From Candidatus Corynebacterium faecigallinarum (GTDB lineage: Bacteria; Actinomycetota; Actinomycetes; Mycobacteriales; Mycobacteriaceae): 64,000 nt of DNA. The translations under genes and the position numbers were made by a program. The notes below the pieces were generated by a model, which saw only the letters and a program-made list of their open reading frames with translations, was not told where the DNA came from and did no database searches. Numbering within the stretch: the stretch's first letter is position 1; each line of letters opens with the position of its first letter. Where the stretch lies: positions 124,001 through 188,000 of the forward strand of contig DWVP01000024.1 in assembly GCA_019120175.1 (NCBI GenBank), written 5' to 3'. Positions 9,577 to 18,504 of this stretch are shown here, in pieces.

Positions 9577-10467
9577 ATGAGCGGAGACGCGGAAACCAGG
9601 ACGAGGCCGGCGAAGGCCCGGAAGAGCACCCGGCGTGTGGTGGCTGACAGGGTAGAGGCCCTGACCCAGCCGGTGCCCGGGCATGAGCTCGCCGATGTCC
9701 GGTTCGAGCGTCGGACTGTCATCAGTCCCCGGTCTGCTCGCACGGTGGTGATAGTGATTGTTGCCCTGGTGGTGGCAGTGGGAGGAGTGATGCTGATTGG
9801 GGACATGAGGAACAGCGGTGGCGACGAAGGGGGCGTCGTCGCTGGTCTGTCGCCGATGTCCGAGGAGGTAGGAGCCTCGGAGACCGGGCAGGGGGACACG
9901 ACGGGGGACGACACAGGGGAGGACGCCGGGGACGGTGCAGACCGGGACGACCGGGAGGGACAACGGCAGGGGATGGTCGTTGTGTCGGTGCAGGGGTTGG
10001 TGCACCGTCCCGGTCTGCTCACCGTCGGCCGGGACAAGCGGGTCGGCGAGGTGATCGACCAGGCCGGTGGGGTGCGGGCCGATGGTCGGGTGCAGGGGAT
10101 CAACCTCGCTGAGCCGGTGCTCGATGGGATGCAGGTCGTGGTGGACGGCGAGGGCTCACGGGTGCTCTATCCCGGTGAGTCGGCACAGTCGGCACAGTCG
10201 GCGAATGGAACTGGTGCGGGGAAGGACACCGGCGATGACAACGCTCGCCGGGCCGCCGATCCTGCCGCGAACTCCGGTCTCGTGGACATCAACCAGGCGG
10301 ACATGGCTGGTCTGACAACTCTGTCCGGGGTGGGGCCGGCCACGGCCGAGGCGATCATCGCCTGGCGCGACACTCACGGGGCGTTCGCCACAGTGGAGCA
10401 GCTGATGGAGGTCAAGGGCATCGGACCGGCGAAGTTCGAGGCGCTGCGTGACCATGTCACGGTCTGA
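9577..10467 (+). CDS. comEA: ComEA-family DNA-binding protein
   Basis: Membrane-anchored DNA-binding protein of the late-competence type. A basic N-terminal region of about 50 residues leads to one transmembrane helix (VVIVIVALVVAVGGVML). A Gly/Asp-rich linker follows, then an SLBB domain (VQGLVHRPGLLTVG onward). A C-terminal helix-hairpin-helix pair carries DINQADMAGLTTLSGVG and VKGIGPAKFEALR. It overlaps comEC by 20 bases. In transformable bacteria ComEA receives double-stranded DNA. Whether this organism is transformable cannot be told from the window. Confidence 0.93.
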   Translation: MSGDAETRTRPAKARKSTRRVVADRVEALTQPVPGHELADVRFERRTVISPRSARTVVIVIVALVVAVGGVMLIGDMRNSGGDEGGVVAGLSPMSEEVGASETGQGDTTGDDTGEDAGDGADRDDREGQRQGMVVVSVQGLVHRPGLLTVGRDKRVGEVIDQAGGVRADGRVQGINLAEPVLDGMQVVVDGEGSRVLYPGESAQSAQSANGTGAGKDTGDDNARRAADPAANSGLVDINQADMAGLTTLSGVGPATAEAIIAWRDTHGAFATVEQLMEVKGIGPAKFEALRDHVTV

Positions 10468-12589
10468 GGAAGGATCCACACGAGCATCTGCACGCGCATC
10501 CGCACGAGCACCCAGACCGAATCCGGATCTCACCCCGCCGCCGGGTTCCGGGACCGAGTGGACCGTTCCGGACCGGGACCCACGCAGTCCTGATGTGGTG
10601 CGCAGTCGGCGTGGGCCCGACCTCCGTCTGGTCCCCGTCGCCCTGGCGGTGTGGCTGGCGGTCATCCTCACCGTGGTGACCAGAACGCCCTGGCCGGCGG
10701 TGGCGTGCGCGGGCATCGCGGTGGTCAGCGCGGCGGCTGTGTGGTGGGGTGGGCCGTGGCGCCCGGGCAGCGTCGTCGAGGAGTCGGTGGGACGCATCGT
10801 CGCCCGCACGCTCACCCTGACGATGCTGGTCGCCGCCGCCTGGTCGGCGCGGGCGGCGTGGTTGGTGGCACGGGTCGACCGCCACGTCCTACGCAACGGC
10901 AGCTCCAGCTGGGACGGCCCGGTGACCGTGGCGGCCGCCCCCAAACAGCTCGACGGTGGGACGGTGCTGCTCACCGTCGACATCGAGGATCTCGGTACGG
11001 TGCCGGTGTTCCTCGACGAGCGGCTGATCGCCGACGCAGCGAGCGACAGTCACGCCAGCCACACCGACCTGCGCGACACGCTGTTGGACCTGCAACCCGG
11101 CACACTGCTGCAGCTGGTGGCCACGGTACGGGAGTCGGAGCGTCCTTCCCTGGTGCCGTTGAGCCTGAATGCCCGGGAGGTGCCCGAGGTCACGGGCACA
11201 CCGGAGGGGGTCGTCGGGGTCACCACGCATCTGCGCGGGAGTCTGCGCGACGCGGCCGATGGATTGCCGTGGAGTACCGGGGAGCTGGTGCCCGGCATGG
11301 TCGTGGGCGACATCAGCATGCAGCAGACCAGCACCCGTGAGGAGTTCCTCGCCACCGGACTCACCCACTTGACCGCGGTCTCCGGGGCGAATCTCGCCAT
11401 CATCACCGGCAGTGTGCTGGTGCTGGCCACGGCCGTGCGTGCGCCCCGCTGGGCGCAGATCGTGGCCGCCGCGGTGTGCCTGGTGGCGTTCGTCGTCCTG
11501 GTCGGGCCGGAGCCCAGTGTGCTGCGTGCGGCGGTGATGGGTGGGGTGGGCCTGGTGGCGGTGTGGTCGGCGCGTCGGACGCACGGGTTCGCCGCCCTGT
11601 CGGCGGCGGTGCTGGTGCTGCTGGCGGTGGATCCGGGGCTGGCGGTGGAGTACGCGTTCATCCTGTCGGTGGTGGCGACCGCCGGGATCGTGGCTCTGGC
11701 GCCGCTGGTCACACGCCGGATCCTGCAGGCGTGGACCGACCGTCGTACCACCCGGGCGGGCCGTCATGATCCGCCGGCCCGGTGGCAGGCGATGCTGGTG
11801 GGGCTGGTGGCGGTGAGTCTGGTGGCGGACGTGGTCACCGCCCCGGTGATCGTGCAGATGACCGGGGTGTTCTCGCCGACGGCGATCCTGGCGAATGTGC
11901 TGGTCGGTGCGGCGGTGCCGCCGGTGACGGTCATCGGCATGCTCGGCGCGCTGGTCGCCGGGGTACATGCCGGGGCCGGCACGGTGGTGCTCACTGCCGC
12001 GGCATTGCCGGCCTGGTGGATCCTCACGGTGGCCGCCCACCTCTCGAGCATCGATGTGCTGCACACCCCGGGTGGGTTCGGGTGGGCGGGGTTGGTGGTG
12101 GCCTCCGGCACCGCGCTGGTGGTGGTCGTGGTGTCGAGAAGGTGGCGGGCAGCGGCGGCAGGTGGGCTGGCGGTGGTCATCGTGGTGGTGCTGCTCGGCG
12201 TCCAGCGTGGGTCATTGACGACCGGCCCGTACTCCGAGAAGGCAGGAGGCGATGCCGGCCTGGTCCGCACCTGGTCCACGGACCTGGACACGGTGCAGTG
12301 GTACCTGGGTGTACGCCCGACCGAAGGTGCCCCGCAGATCATCACCGCTTCCGGTACGGAACCAGGACGCTACGAGGTGGTGCTCCTCGATGATGAGGGC
12401 AGCGTCCTGACCGAGGAACGTCGCCGCGAGAACACCGCGACACCACCGCCGGAGCTCTACGTCGTGACGTCCTGCGGACGCAGCCGCGGGATGCCGTCGC
12501 GCACCCCGGCCGGGGTGCCGGTGGCGTTCCCGTGCCGTGACGGCACCGTGGTGCTCGCGCCGGACGGACTGCACGCCAGTGGGCGGTGA
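10448..12589 (+). CDS. comEC: ComEC/Rec2 DNA-uptake channel, short form
   Basis: Polytopic membrane protein of the ComEC/Rec2 family that forms the channel for single-stranded DNA in transformation. About four N-terminal hydrophobic segments flank a soluble DUF4131-like domain. The competence domain follows, with the family hallmark THLTAVSGANLAII near residue 315 and many later membrane helices. The C-terminal part of about 130 residues shows no HxHxDH motif, so the metallo-beta-lactamase domain of full-length ComEC appears absent. Start may be the GTG at 10448 or the ATG at 10454. holA overlaps its stop codon. Confidence 0.92.
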   Translation: MTMSRSEEGSTRASARASARAPRPNPDLTPPPGSGTEWTVPDRDPRSPDVVRSRRGPDLRLVPVALAVWLAVILTVVTRTPWPAVACAGIAVVSAAAVWWGGPWRPGSVVEESVGRIVARTLTLTMLVAAAWSARAAWLVARVDRHVLRNGSSSWDGPVTVAAAPKQLDGGTVLLTVDIEDLGTVPVFLDERLIADAASDSHASHTDLRDTLLDLQPGTLLQLVATVRESERPSLVPLSLNAREVPEVTGTPEGVVGVTTHLRGSLRDAADGLPWSTGELVPGMVVGDISMQQTSTREEFLATGLTHLTAVSGANLAIITGSVLVLATAVRAPRWAQIVAAAVCLVAFVVLVGPEPSVLRAAVMGGVGLVAVWSARRTHGFAALSAAVLVLLAVDPGLAVEYAFILSVVATAGIVALAPLVTRRILQAWTDRRTTRAGRHDPPARWQAMLVGLVAVSLVADVVTAPVIVQMTGVFSPTAILANVLVGAAVPPVTVIGMLGALVAGVHAGAGTVVLTAAALPAWWILTVAAHLSSIDVLHTPGGFGWAGLVVASGTALVVVVVSRRWRAAAAGGLAVVIVVVLLGVQRGSLTTGPYSEKAGGDAGLVRTWSTDLDTVQWYLGVRPTEGAPQIITASGTEPGRYEVVLLDDEGSVLTEERRRENTATPPPELYVVTSCGRSRGMPSRTPAGVPVAFPCRDGTVVLAPDGLHASGR

Positions 12590-13614
12590 ACCGGGGCTAT
12601 ATGATGGTCGTCATGGCAGGCAGCGCAGCAGGCAGTACCGGAGGCAGTTCCACACCGGCACCGGTGAACCTCATCGTCGGCACCGAGGGGTTCCTCGCCG
12701 AGCGGGCGCGGCAGCAGATCGTCGCCGCCACCCGCACGCACGCGGGGATCAAGGACCTGCCGGTCGACATGCGAAAGACCTCCGAGTTGAGTGTCGGGGA
12801 GCTCGCCGAACTGCTCAGCCCCTCCCTGTTCGCCGAGGACCGCATCGTGGTGATCACCGGGGTCGAGGAGGCCGCGAAGGAGACTGTCGCGCTCATCGAG
12901 CAGGCTGTCGCCGATCCCGCGCCCGGAGTGGTGCTGATCCTCATGCACACCGGCAAAGGTCGGCAGAAGTCACTGGTCACCAGCCTGCCGAAGAAGGCTC
13001 CGGCTGGCTCGGTGCAGGTGCATTCCGCCGCCGAACTCAAGGGCAGGGAGAAACAGGCCTTCGTCGAGCAGGAGTTCCGTCGGCACAAGGTGCGGGTCAC
13101 CCCGGACGTCACCGCGGCACTGTTGGATTCGGTCGGTTCGGACCTGCGCGAGTTGGCCAGTGCGATCAGCCAGCTCGTCGCCGACACCGACGGACAGGTC
13201 ACCGAGGAGGCGGTGCACCGCTACTACACCGGCTCGGCGGAGGTCTCCGGCTTCGATGTCGCCGAGCAGGCCCTGGCCGGACGCTCCGATGCCGCGGTCG
13301 GCTCGGCGCGCCGGGCCCTGCAGCTCGGCGTGCATCCGGTGCTGCTGGCCTCGGCGCTGTCGGGGATGATCGGCGACATCGCCCGGGTGCACGGGGACCG
13401 GGTCAATCCCCGCTCGCAGGCCGCCGAGTTCGGCATGCCGCCGTGGAAGCTGGAGAAGACCGTCCGTGCAGCGCGGGGGTGGTCATCGGCATCCGTGGCA
13501 GCGGCGGTGCAGATCGTCGCCGAGTTGGACGCCGGGGTCAAGGGGCATTCGGCCGATGCCGAGTGGGCGGTGGAGGACGCGGTGCGACGCATCGCAGGCC
13601 TTGCCCGGGGGTAG
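12586..13614 (+). CDS. holA: DNA polymerase III subunit delta
   Basis: Clamp-loader subunit that opens the beta clamp. The N-terminal segment VNLIVGTEGFLAERARQQI is the usual start of the delta fold. AEDRIVVITGVEEA and the C-terminal helical collar domain (FDVAEQALAGRSDAAVGSARRAL) follow. The GTG at 12586 overlaps the comEC stop (GTGA). ATG codons at 12601, 12604 and 12613 are alternatives, and conservation begins only near 12660, so the first residues are uncertain. The order comEA-comEC-holA is common in actinobacteria. Confidence 0.92.
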   Translation: MNRGYMMVVMAGSAAGSTGGSSTPAPVNLIVGTEGFLAERARQQIVAATRTHAGIKDLPVDMRKTSELSVGELAELLSPSLFAEDRIVVITGVEEAAKETVALIEQAVADPAPGVVLILMHTGKGRQKSLVTSLPKKAPAGSVQVHSAAELKGREKQAFVEQEFRRHKVRVTPDVTAALLDSVGSDLRELASAISQLVADTDGQVTEEAVHRYYTGSAEVSGFDVAEQALAGRSDAAVGSARRALQLGVHPVLLASALSGMIGDIARVHGDRVNPRSQAAEFGMPPWKLEKTVRAARGWSSASVAAAVQIVAELDAGVKGHSADAEWAVEDAVRRIAGLARG

Positions 13615-13715
13615 GTGATCACCCCCGGTGATGTCCTGGGGCGCGTGGTCGGATGGAGGGGGAACGGGGGTGCTGACCATGGCGGATCTGCCGGGGTATC
13701 GGGCGATGACTGTTT

Positions 13716-13736
13716 CTGTATGGAAAACTGTATGGA
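13716..13736 (+). repeat. Two 9-bp direct repeats, 12-bp period
   Basis: CTGTATGGA occurs at 13716-13724 and again at 13728-13736, one 12-base step apart, about 80 bases before the monooxygenase start. The spacing suggests two regulator contacts on one DNA face, which is an inference. Confidence 0.45.
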
Positions 13737-13773
13737 TAGTACGGTCGATGGAGGGGGCAGGAGAACTCTAGGG

Positions 13774-13790
13774 TGGTCGACGATCGACCA
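13774..13790 (+). promoter_or_regulatory. Candidate operator for the monooxygenase
   Basis: Perfect inverted repeat TGGTCGA-CGA-TCGACCA, 7-base arms with a 3-base spacer, centred 34 bases upstream of the monooxygenase start at 13816. The short symmetric form and position fit a dimeric repressor site. No regulator gene is adjacent, so the binding protein is unknown. Confidence 0.5.
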
Positions 13791-13815
13791 ATGATGTGAC
13801 CGTCGTCATACATGG

Positions 13816-15693
13816 ATGGTCGACATGTTGCCCGACCTCTCCCCGAAAGGCCCCAACTTGTCTGCACCCGTCACCACCGCCACCGATGTCTCAGACCTGG
13901 ACGCCACCGTCCTGGACTGGTTCGCCGACTTCAGCGCAGCCCTGGCCGAGACCGACCCGGCCACCGCCGCCCAACGCACCACGGACCTGTTCCTGGAGAC
14001 CGGGTTCTGGCGTGACCTGGTCACATTCACCTGGAACCTGCACACCGCCGAAGGTCACGAGGCCATCGCTGACCTGGTCACCGGTAACCACGATCGTCTG
14101 GAGATCACCGACGTCGCCCTCGACGGTGAGGCCACCGACGAGGGCGACGGCGTGACCTGCGCATTCGTCACCTTCAACACCCCTCTTTTCGTATGCCGCG
14201 GCGTGCTGCGTCTCAAGGACGGCAAAGCCTTCACGCTGCTGACCTCCGCCCGTGAACTCCACGCCCGGCCCGAGTACAAGGGCCGCAAGCGTATCCTCGG
14301 CGCCGAACACGGTGTGCACGAGAACCGGAAGAACTGGGCCGACCGCCGCGCGGAACGGCGGGAGAACCTCGGCTACACCGAGCAGCCCTTCGTGGTCATC
14401 ATCGGTGGTGGTCAGGGCGGCATCGCCCTGGCGTCCCGACTGAAGCGACTGCGGGTACCGACCCTGGTTGTCGAGGCGTCAGAACGCCCCGGCGACCAGT
14501 GGCGCGGACGCTACCACTCCCTGTGCCTGCACGACCCGGTCTGGTACGACCACCTGCCCTACCTGCCCTTCCCCGACGACTGGCCGATCTTCACCCCGAA
14601 GGACAAGATGGGTGACTGGCTGGAGCACTACGTCGGCATCATGGACCTGGACTACTGGACCAAGTCCACCTGCCAGCGGGCGTCCTACGACGAGGCGTCC
14701 GGAACGTGGGATGTCGTGGTCGACCGCGACGGCGAGCAGGTCGTCCTGAAGCCCACACAGCTGGTCATGGCCACCGGCATGTCCGGTGTGCCGAACCGTC
14801 CGACCTTCCCCGGCCAGGAGGACTTCCGTGGCGAGATCCGGCACTCCTCCGAGCATCCCGGCGGCGAGACCGACCGCGGTCGCCGCGTGGTGGTGCTGGG
14901 TGCGAACAACTCCGCCCACGACATCTGCGCCGACCTGTACGAGAACGGTGCGCACCCGGTGATGATCCAACGGTCCTCGACCTACATGGTGCGCTCGGAG
15001 TCCTTCATCAAGCACGTCGTCGCCCCGCTGTATTCGGAGGACGCCCTGGATGCCGGCGTCGACACCGACCGGGCGGACCTGACCTTCGCCTCGCTTCCCT
15101 ACAAGATCCTGCCCGAGGGGCAGAAGGCGGCGACTGCGGCGATCAAGGAGGAGGACGCCGACTACTATGCCGGGCTCGAGAAGGCCGGGTTCATGCTGGA
15201 CTTCGGTGACGACGACTCCGGCCTGTTCCCGAAGTACCTGCGTCGCGGTTCCGGCTACTACATCGACGTCGGTGCCGGGCAGTTGGTCGCCGACGGGTCG
15301 ATCGAGCTGCACTCCAATGTCAGCATCGACCACTACACCGCCGATGGTGTGGTCCTCACCGACGGCACGGAACTCGCCGCGGATGTCGTGGTGCTGGCCA
15401 CAGGCTACGGTTCGATGAACGGCTGGGCGGAGAAGCTGATCAGCCCGGAGGTTGCCGACAAGGTCGGTCGGTGTTGGGGCCTGGGGTCGGACACGACGAA
15501 GGACCCGGGCCCGTGGGAGGGCGAGCTGCGCAATATGTGGAAGCCCACCCAGCAGGAGAACCTGTGGTTCATGGGCGGCAACCTTCACCAGGGACGCCAC
15601 TACTCCCGCTACCTCTCGCTGCAGCTCGCCGCGCGGCACGAGGGGATCGACACTCCGGTGTACAAGCTGGCTCCGGTGCATCACACGTCGTAA
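13816..15693 (+). CDS. FAD/NAD(P)-dependent monooxygenase with N-terminal NTF2-like domain
   Basis: Predicted flavoprotein monooxygenase, 625 residues. Residues 1 to about 160 resemble a SnoaL/NTF2-like domain. A FAD-binding Rossmann motif IIGGGQGGIALASRL follows near residue 195. The conserved DQWRGRYHSLCLHDP segment and a second nucleotide-binding site VVVLGANNSAHDIC near residue 357 come next. The second motif lacks the usual second glycine. A late GYG motif is also present. Substrate is unknown, and family members oxidise ketones, amines or sulfides. Upstream symmetric and direct repeats suggest local regulation. It is separate from holA by 201 bases and probably begins an accessory segment. 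Confidence 0.87.
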   Translation: MVDMLPDLSPKGPNLSAPVTTATDVSDLDATVLDWFADFSAALAETDPATAAQRTTDLFLETGFWRDLVTFTWNLHTAEGHEAIADLVTGNHDRLEITDVALDGEATDEGDGVTCAFVTFNTPLFVCRGVLRLKDGKAFTLLTSARELHARPEYKGRKRILGAEHGVHENRKNWADRRAERRENLGYTEQPFVVIIGGGQGGIALASRLKRLRVPTLVVEASERPGDQWRGRYHSLCLHDPVWYDHLPYLPFPDDWPIFTPKDKMGDWLEHYVGIMDLDYWTKSTCQRASYDEASGTWDVVVDRDGEQVVLKPTQLVMATGMSGVPNRPTFPGQEDFRGEIRHSSEHPGGETDRGRRVVVLGANNSAHDICADLYENGAHPVMIQRSSTYMVRSESFIKHVVAPLYSEDALDAGVDTDRADLTFASLPYKILPEGQKAATAAIKEEDADYYAGLEKAGFMLDFGDDDSGLFPKYLRRGSGYYIDVGAGQLVADGSIELHSNVSIDHYTADGVVLTDGTELAADVVVLATGYGSMNGWAEKLISPEVADKVGRCWGLGSDTTKDPGPWEGELRNMWKPTQQENLWFMGGNLHQGRHYSRYLSLQLAARHEGIDTPVYKLAPVHHTS

Positions 15694-15702
15694 GCCTGTG
15701 CC

Positions 15703-15746
15703 GAGCTCGGGGCGAGCTCGGGGCGAGCCTGGACCGAGCCTGGCCC
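15703..15746 (+). repeat. 11-bp tandem repeat, four copies
   Basis: Four head-to-tail 11-base units: two exact GAGCTCGGGGC copies, then GAGCCTGGACC and GAGCCTGGCCC. It begins ten bases after the monooxygenase stop, outside any gene, just before a long inverted repeat. Confidence 0.65.
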
Positions 15747-15755
15747 GGCAGAGCA

Positions 15756-15824
15756 TGTCGGAAAGGTGGGAGGAATCGATGGTCTTCGTGGCCAAGAGCG
15801 ACGATTCATCCCACCTATCCGACA
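15756..15824 (+). repeat. Long imperfect inverted repeat (hairpin)
   Basis: Left arm 15756-15778 and right arm 15802-15824 are 23 bases each and complementary except at two positions, with a 23-base loop that can itself pair partly (TCTT with AAGA). There is no T run, so it is not a standard intrinsic terminator, although it sits between the monooxygenase and the remnant genes. It could be a small palindromic repeat element or an attenuating hairpin. Confidence 0.6.
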
Positions 15825-15859
15825 AGGGGGAGGGTGGCGGTGGGGCTCGGCCAGTCAAC

Positions 15860-16195
15860 CAGGCAGACAGGTCGATCCAGTAGCGACGCTTCAGCACACC
15901 GTCCGGCCCGTCGATGGTGTTCTCCAGCACCCCGCCACAGGCCTCGATGGTCCGGTAGGAACCGACGTTGTCGTCGTCACAGGTCACCAGCGCCCGGTCG
16001 ATGCCGCGTGCGGCCAGCAGTGCCAGCGACTGCCGGAGGATCTCGGTGGCGTAGCCCCGGCGACGGTGTTCCGGGGCGACGGCGTAGCCAATGTGGCCGT
16101 CGTACTTCAGCAGGTAGTCGGTCAACCCGTAGCGGATCGAGGCGCGGCCGATGATCTGCTCGGTGCTGTCGGCGCCGTCGCTCGGCGATCGTCGC
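15860..16195 (-). pseudogene. GNAT acetyltransferase remnant (5' end lost)
   Basis: On the minus strand this encodes the C-terminal two thirds of a GNAT N-acetyltransferase: IIGRASIRYGL, then the acetyl-CoA-binding motif GYAVAPEHRRRGYATEIL, then NVGSYRTIEACGGVLEN and a terminal RRYWIDL. Family members are about 170 residues. About 40 N-terminal residues and the start codon are missing, because the frame runs directly into a differently oriented gene fragment near 16190. The normal stop after the final strand is also absent and the frame stays open. It is judged a non-functional fragment. Confidence 0.75.
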
Positions 16196-16734
16196 CGTCC
16201 TACATCTACACCCACGGCGGCGAGGCTCGCGGTGAATGGGACAGCCGTGTGGCCCAGATCGCCGACGTGGTGAACCGTACCGAGGAGGCGGAGGCCCTGG
16301 CAGAGGAGCTGGCGGCCCGCCAGGAGGAGCTGGCCGAGAAGCACGCCGACATCGTCGGCGACCTGCGGGTGTCCATGTTCGGTGCCTGGGAAGCCGGCGA
16401 GTTCAGCGCGAATGGTTCGGGCAGCATGCTCGGCAAGATCATCACCCCGGTCGGCCTGCAGTTCGCCGACGGTTACGAGCAGTCTCTGTCGACCGAGGAG
16501 ATCACCAGCACCTTCGGTGATTCGGACGTCATCTTCCACAGCGAGCTGCTCGACGGCTCCACCGACGGGTCCGAGACCGAGGCCGTCCTCGCGATGCCGA
16601 CCTTCAAGGCACTGCCTGCCGCCCAGGACGACCACGTCTTCGGGATCGGCAAGTCGACGATCACCGGTTACACCGACGCGAATTACGTCCTGGACCGGTT
16701 GGACGAGATCCTCACGGAGCTCGGCGAGGAGTAG
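16196..16734 (+). pseudogene. Siderophore-binding ABC lipoprotein remnant (3' part)
   Basis: C-terminal 175 or so residues of an iron-siderophore ABC-transporter substrate-binding protein. Recognisable parts are IADVVNRTEEAEALAEELAARQEELAEKH (helical backbone), a central strand region and LPAAQDDHVFGIGKSTITGY followed by the terminal helix LDRLDEILTELGEE. A full protein has about 320-340 residues with a lipoprotein signal, all of which is missing here. No start codon or ribosome-binding site is seen at the junction. No permease or ATPase gene of the transporter is nearby. Confidence 0.75.
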
Positions 16735-16754
16735 GACGTCCCCGGGAAATCCAC

Positions 16755-18269
16755 CTAACCGGTGAACAGACCGGTCGCGGTGGTGCCGGTCTGGATCACG
16801 CCGTAGGCCAGGGCGACGATAACGATGAGGGCCAGCAGGCTGGCTGCGGCGGTGTGGATGGAGCCGGCCTTGGCGGCATCGTCCGCACTCTTGGTGGCCT
16901 GGGAGGCCTTCGCGGCGGCGCGGTCGGCCTGCAGCTTCGCCTCGACGACTTCGGGATCCTCGTAGAAACGCTCGTTGACCTTCTTGACCAGCAGGTTGGC
17001 GATGAAACCGACGATCAGCACGCCGACCATGATGAACAGCGACAGGCGGTAGAGGTCGAAGCCGGAGTTACCGGCGGACTCCTGCGACTCCACCACGGAG
17101 TTGACGATCAGCGGGCCGGCGACACCGGCGGCTGCCCAGGCAGTGAGTAGACGACCGTGGATCGCGCCGACCTGGTAGGTGCCGAAGAGGTCCTTGAGGT
17201 AGGCCGGGATGGTGGCGAAGCCACCACCGTAGAACGACAGGATGATCAGCGCGCTGATCACGAACAGCGCCAGTGAGTTCGAGCCTAAGCTCGCCAGGAT
17301 GAGGTACAGCACCGCGCCGAGGCCCAGGTACATGATGTAGGTGTTCTTGCGTCCGATGTAGTCGGATACGGTCGACCAGATGAAGCGTCCACCCATGTTG
17401 AACAGCGACAGCAGGCCGACGAAGCCACCGGCGGCGACGGCGGTGATCGCGAAGGAGTTCTGGATCATCGGGGAGGCCGATTCCAGGATGCCGATACCGG
17501 CGGTGACGTTGGTGAAAAGCACGATCCACAGCAGCCAGAACTGCGGGGTCTTCATGGCGTTGTTGACCGAGACGTGGCCGGAGGACTGGATGGCACGGGC
17601 CGGGGCGGCGGGCTTGGTGTAGCCCTTGGGGGTCCAGTCGGGGTGCGGCAGGCGGATGACGAACGCACCGAGGGCGATGATCACCAGGTAGATGATCGCC
17701 AGGGCGAGGAAGGTCGCCGGCATGCCCGGGGTCAGGGAGTCCGGGTCATCGCTGAACAGCGACATGAGGTCGTTGGACAGGGGGCTGGCGATCAGGGCGC
17801 CGCCGCCGAAGCCCATGATGGCCAGGCCGGTGGCCAGGCCGGGGCGGTCCGGGAACCATTTCATCAGGGTGGACACCGGTGAGATGTAGCCGATGCCCAG
17901 ACCGATGCCGCCGATGAAGCCGTAGCCGAAGTACACCAGCCAGAGCTGGTCGGTCCAGATGCCGAAGGTGGCGGCGAAGAAGCCGAGGACCCAGCAGGTA
18001 CCGGCGGCGACCATGGACTTGCGGGGGCCCACCTTCTCGACCCAGGTGCCGAACAGGGAGGCGGAGATGCCGAGCATGGCGATGGCGAGGGAGAAGATCC
18101 AGCCGGTGGCGACTTCGCCGACGTCGAAGTGTTCGGCCAGTGGGCTCTTGAACACGGAGAAGGCGTAGGCCTGGCCGATGCTGAGGTGGATGGCCAGGGC
18201 GGCTGGTGGGATGAGCCACCGGTTGAATGTCACCGGCGCGATGATCGCGTCGCGGTCCAGGAAGGACAT
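16755..18269 (-). CDS. OFA-family MFS transporter
   Basis: Major-facilitator permease of the oxalate/formate-antiporter (OFA) family, 504 residues, about 12 transmembrane segments plus a C-terminal extension with a further helix. The N-terminal segment HLSIGQAYAFSVFKSPL, the loop GTWVEKVGPRKSM and GIGLGIGYISPVSTLMKWFPDRPG are characteristic. Substrate is probably a small carboxylate, but residues alone do not say which. A GAGGAG ribosome-binding site precedes the ATG, and a -10 box (TAAACT) lies about 30 bases further up. Confidence 0.88.
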   Translation of the reverse strand: MSFLDRDAIIAPVTFNRWLIPPAALAIHLSIGQAYAFSVFKSPLAEHFDVGEVATGWIFSLAIAMLGISASLFGTWVEKVGPRKSMVAAGTCWVLGFFAATFGIWTDQLWLVYFGYGFIGGIGLGIGYISPVSTLMKWFPDRPGLATGLAIMGFGGGALIASPLSNDLMSLFSDDPDSLTPGMPATFLALAIIYLVIIALGAFVIRLPHPDWTPKGYTKPAAPARAIQSSGHVSVNNAMKTPQFWLLWIVLFTNVTAGIGILESASPMIQNSFAITAVAAGGFVGLLSLFNMGGRFIWSTVSDYIGRKNTYIMYLGLGAVLYLILASLGSNSLALFVISALIILSFYGGGFATIPAYLKDLFGTYQVGAIHGRLLTAWAAAGVAGPLIVNSVVESQESAGNSGFDLYRLSLFIMVGVLIVGFIANLLVKKVNERFYEDPEVVEAKLQADRAAAKASQATKSADDAAKAGSIHTAAASLLALIVIVALAYGVIQTGTTATGLFTG

Positions 18270-18299
18270 GAAGGGGGTACTCCTCGAGAAGTGAGCGTC

Positions 18300-18305
18300 A
18301 GTTTA
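18300..18305 (-). promoter_or_regulatory. -10 box for the OFA transporter
   Basis: TAAACT on the minus strand fits the corynebacterial TAnnnT -10 pattern and would start transcription about 24 bases before the ATG at 18269. No clear -35 is seen. The rest of the gap to 18504 holds a run of nine G at 18473-18481 and nothing else recognised. Confidence 0.4.
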
Positions 18306-18504
18306 TGCTGTCGACGAATGTACCTGTGGTCTGACCGAAGTTGTCCTACTGGGTGGGAAACATAAGCCAGTGTTACCCCCGTCACATTATTGTGGAATCA
18401 TACCTAGGCGTGGCAGCCCCTGGCTGTGGGGGTCAGGGGGCCGTGCGCTGCACGATCAACCCACAGACAGGTGGGGGGGGGACCGGGAGCCGGCGTTTTG
18501 GTCG

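Noticed and set aside
14479..16635. 718-residue minus-strand open frame
   Set aside because: Mostly antisense to the monooxygenase and the SBP fragment; only its middle part (15860-16195) is real GNAT sequence, reported as a remnant.
15766..16734. 322-residue plus-strand frame as one gene
   Set aside because: Its first half is the antisense of the GNAT remnant; only the second half resembles a substrate-binding protein, so it is a junction and not a fusion protein.
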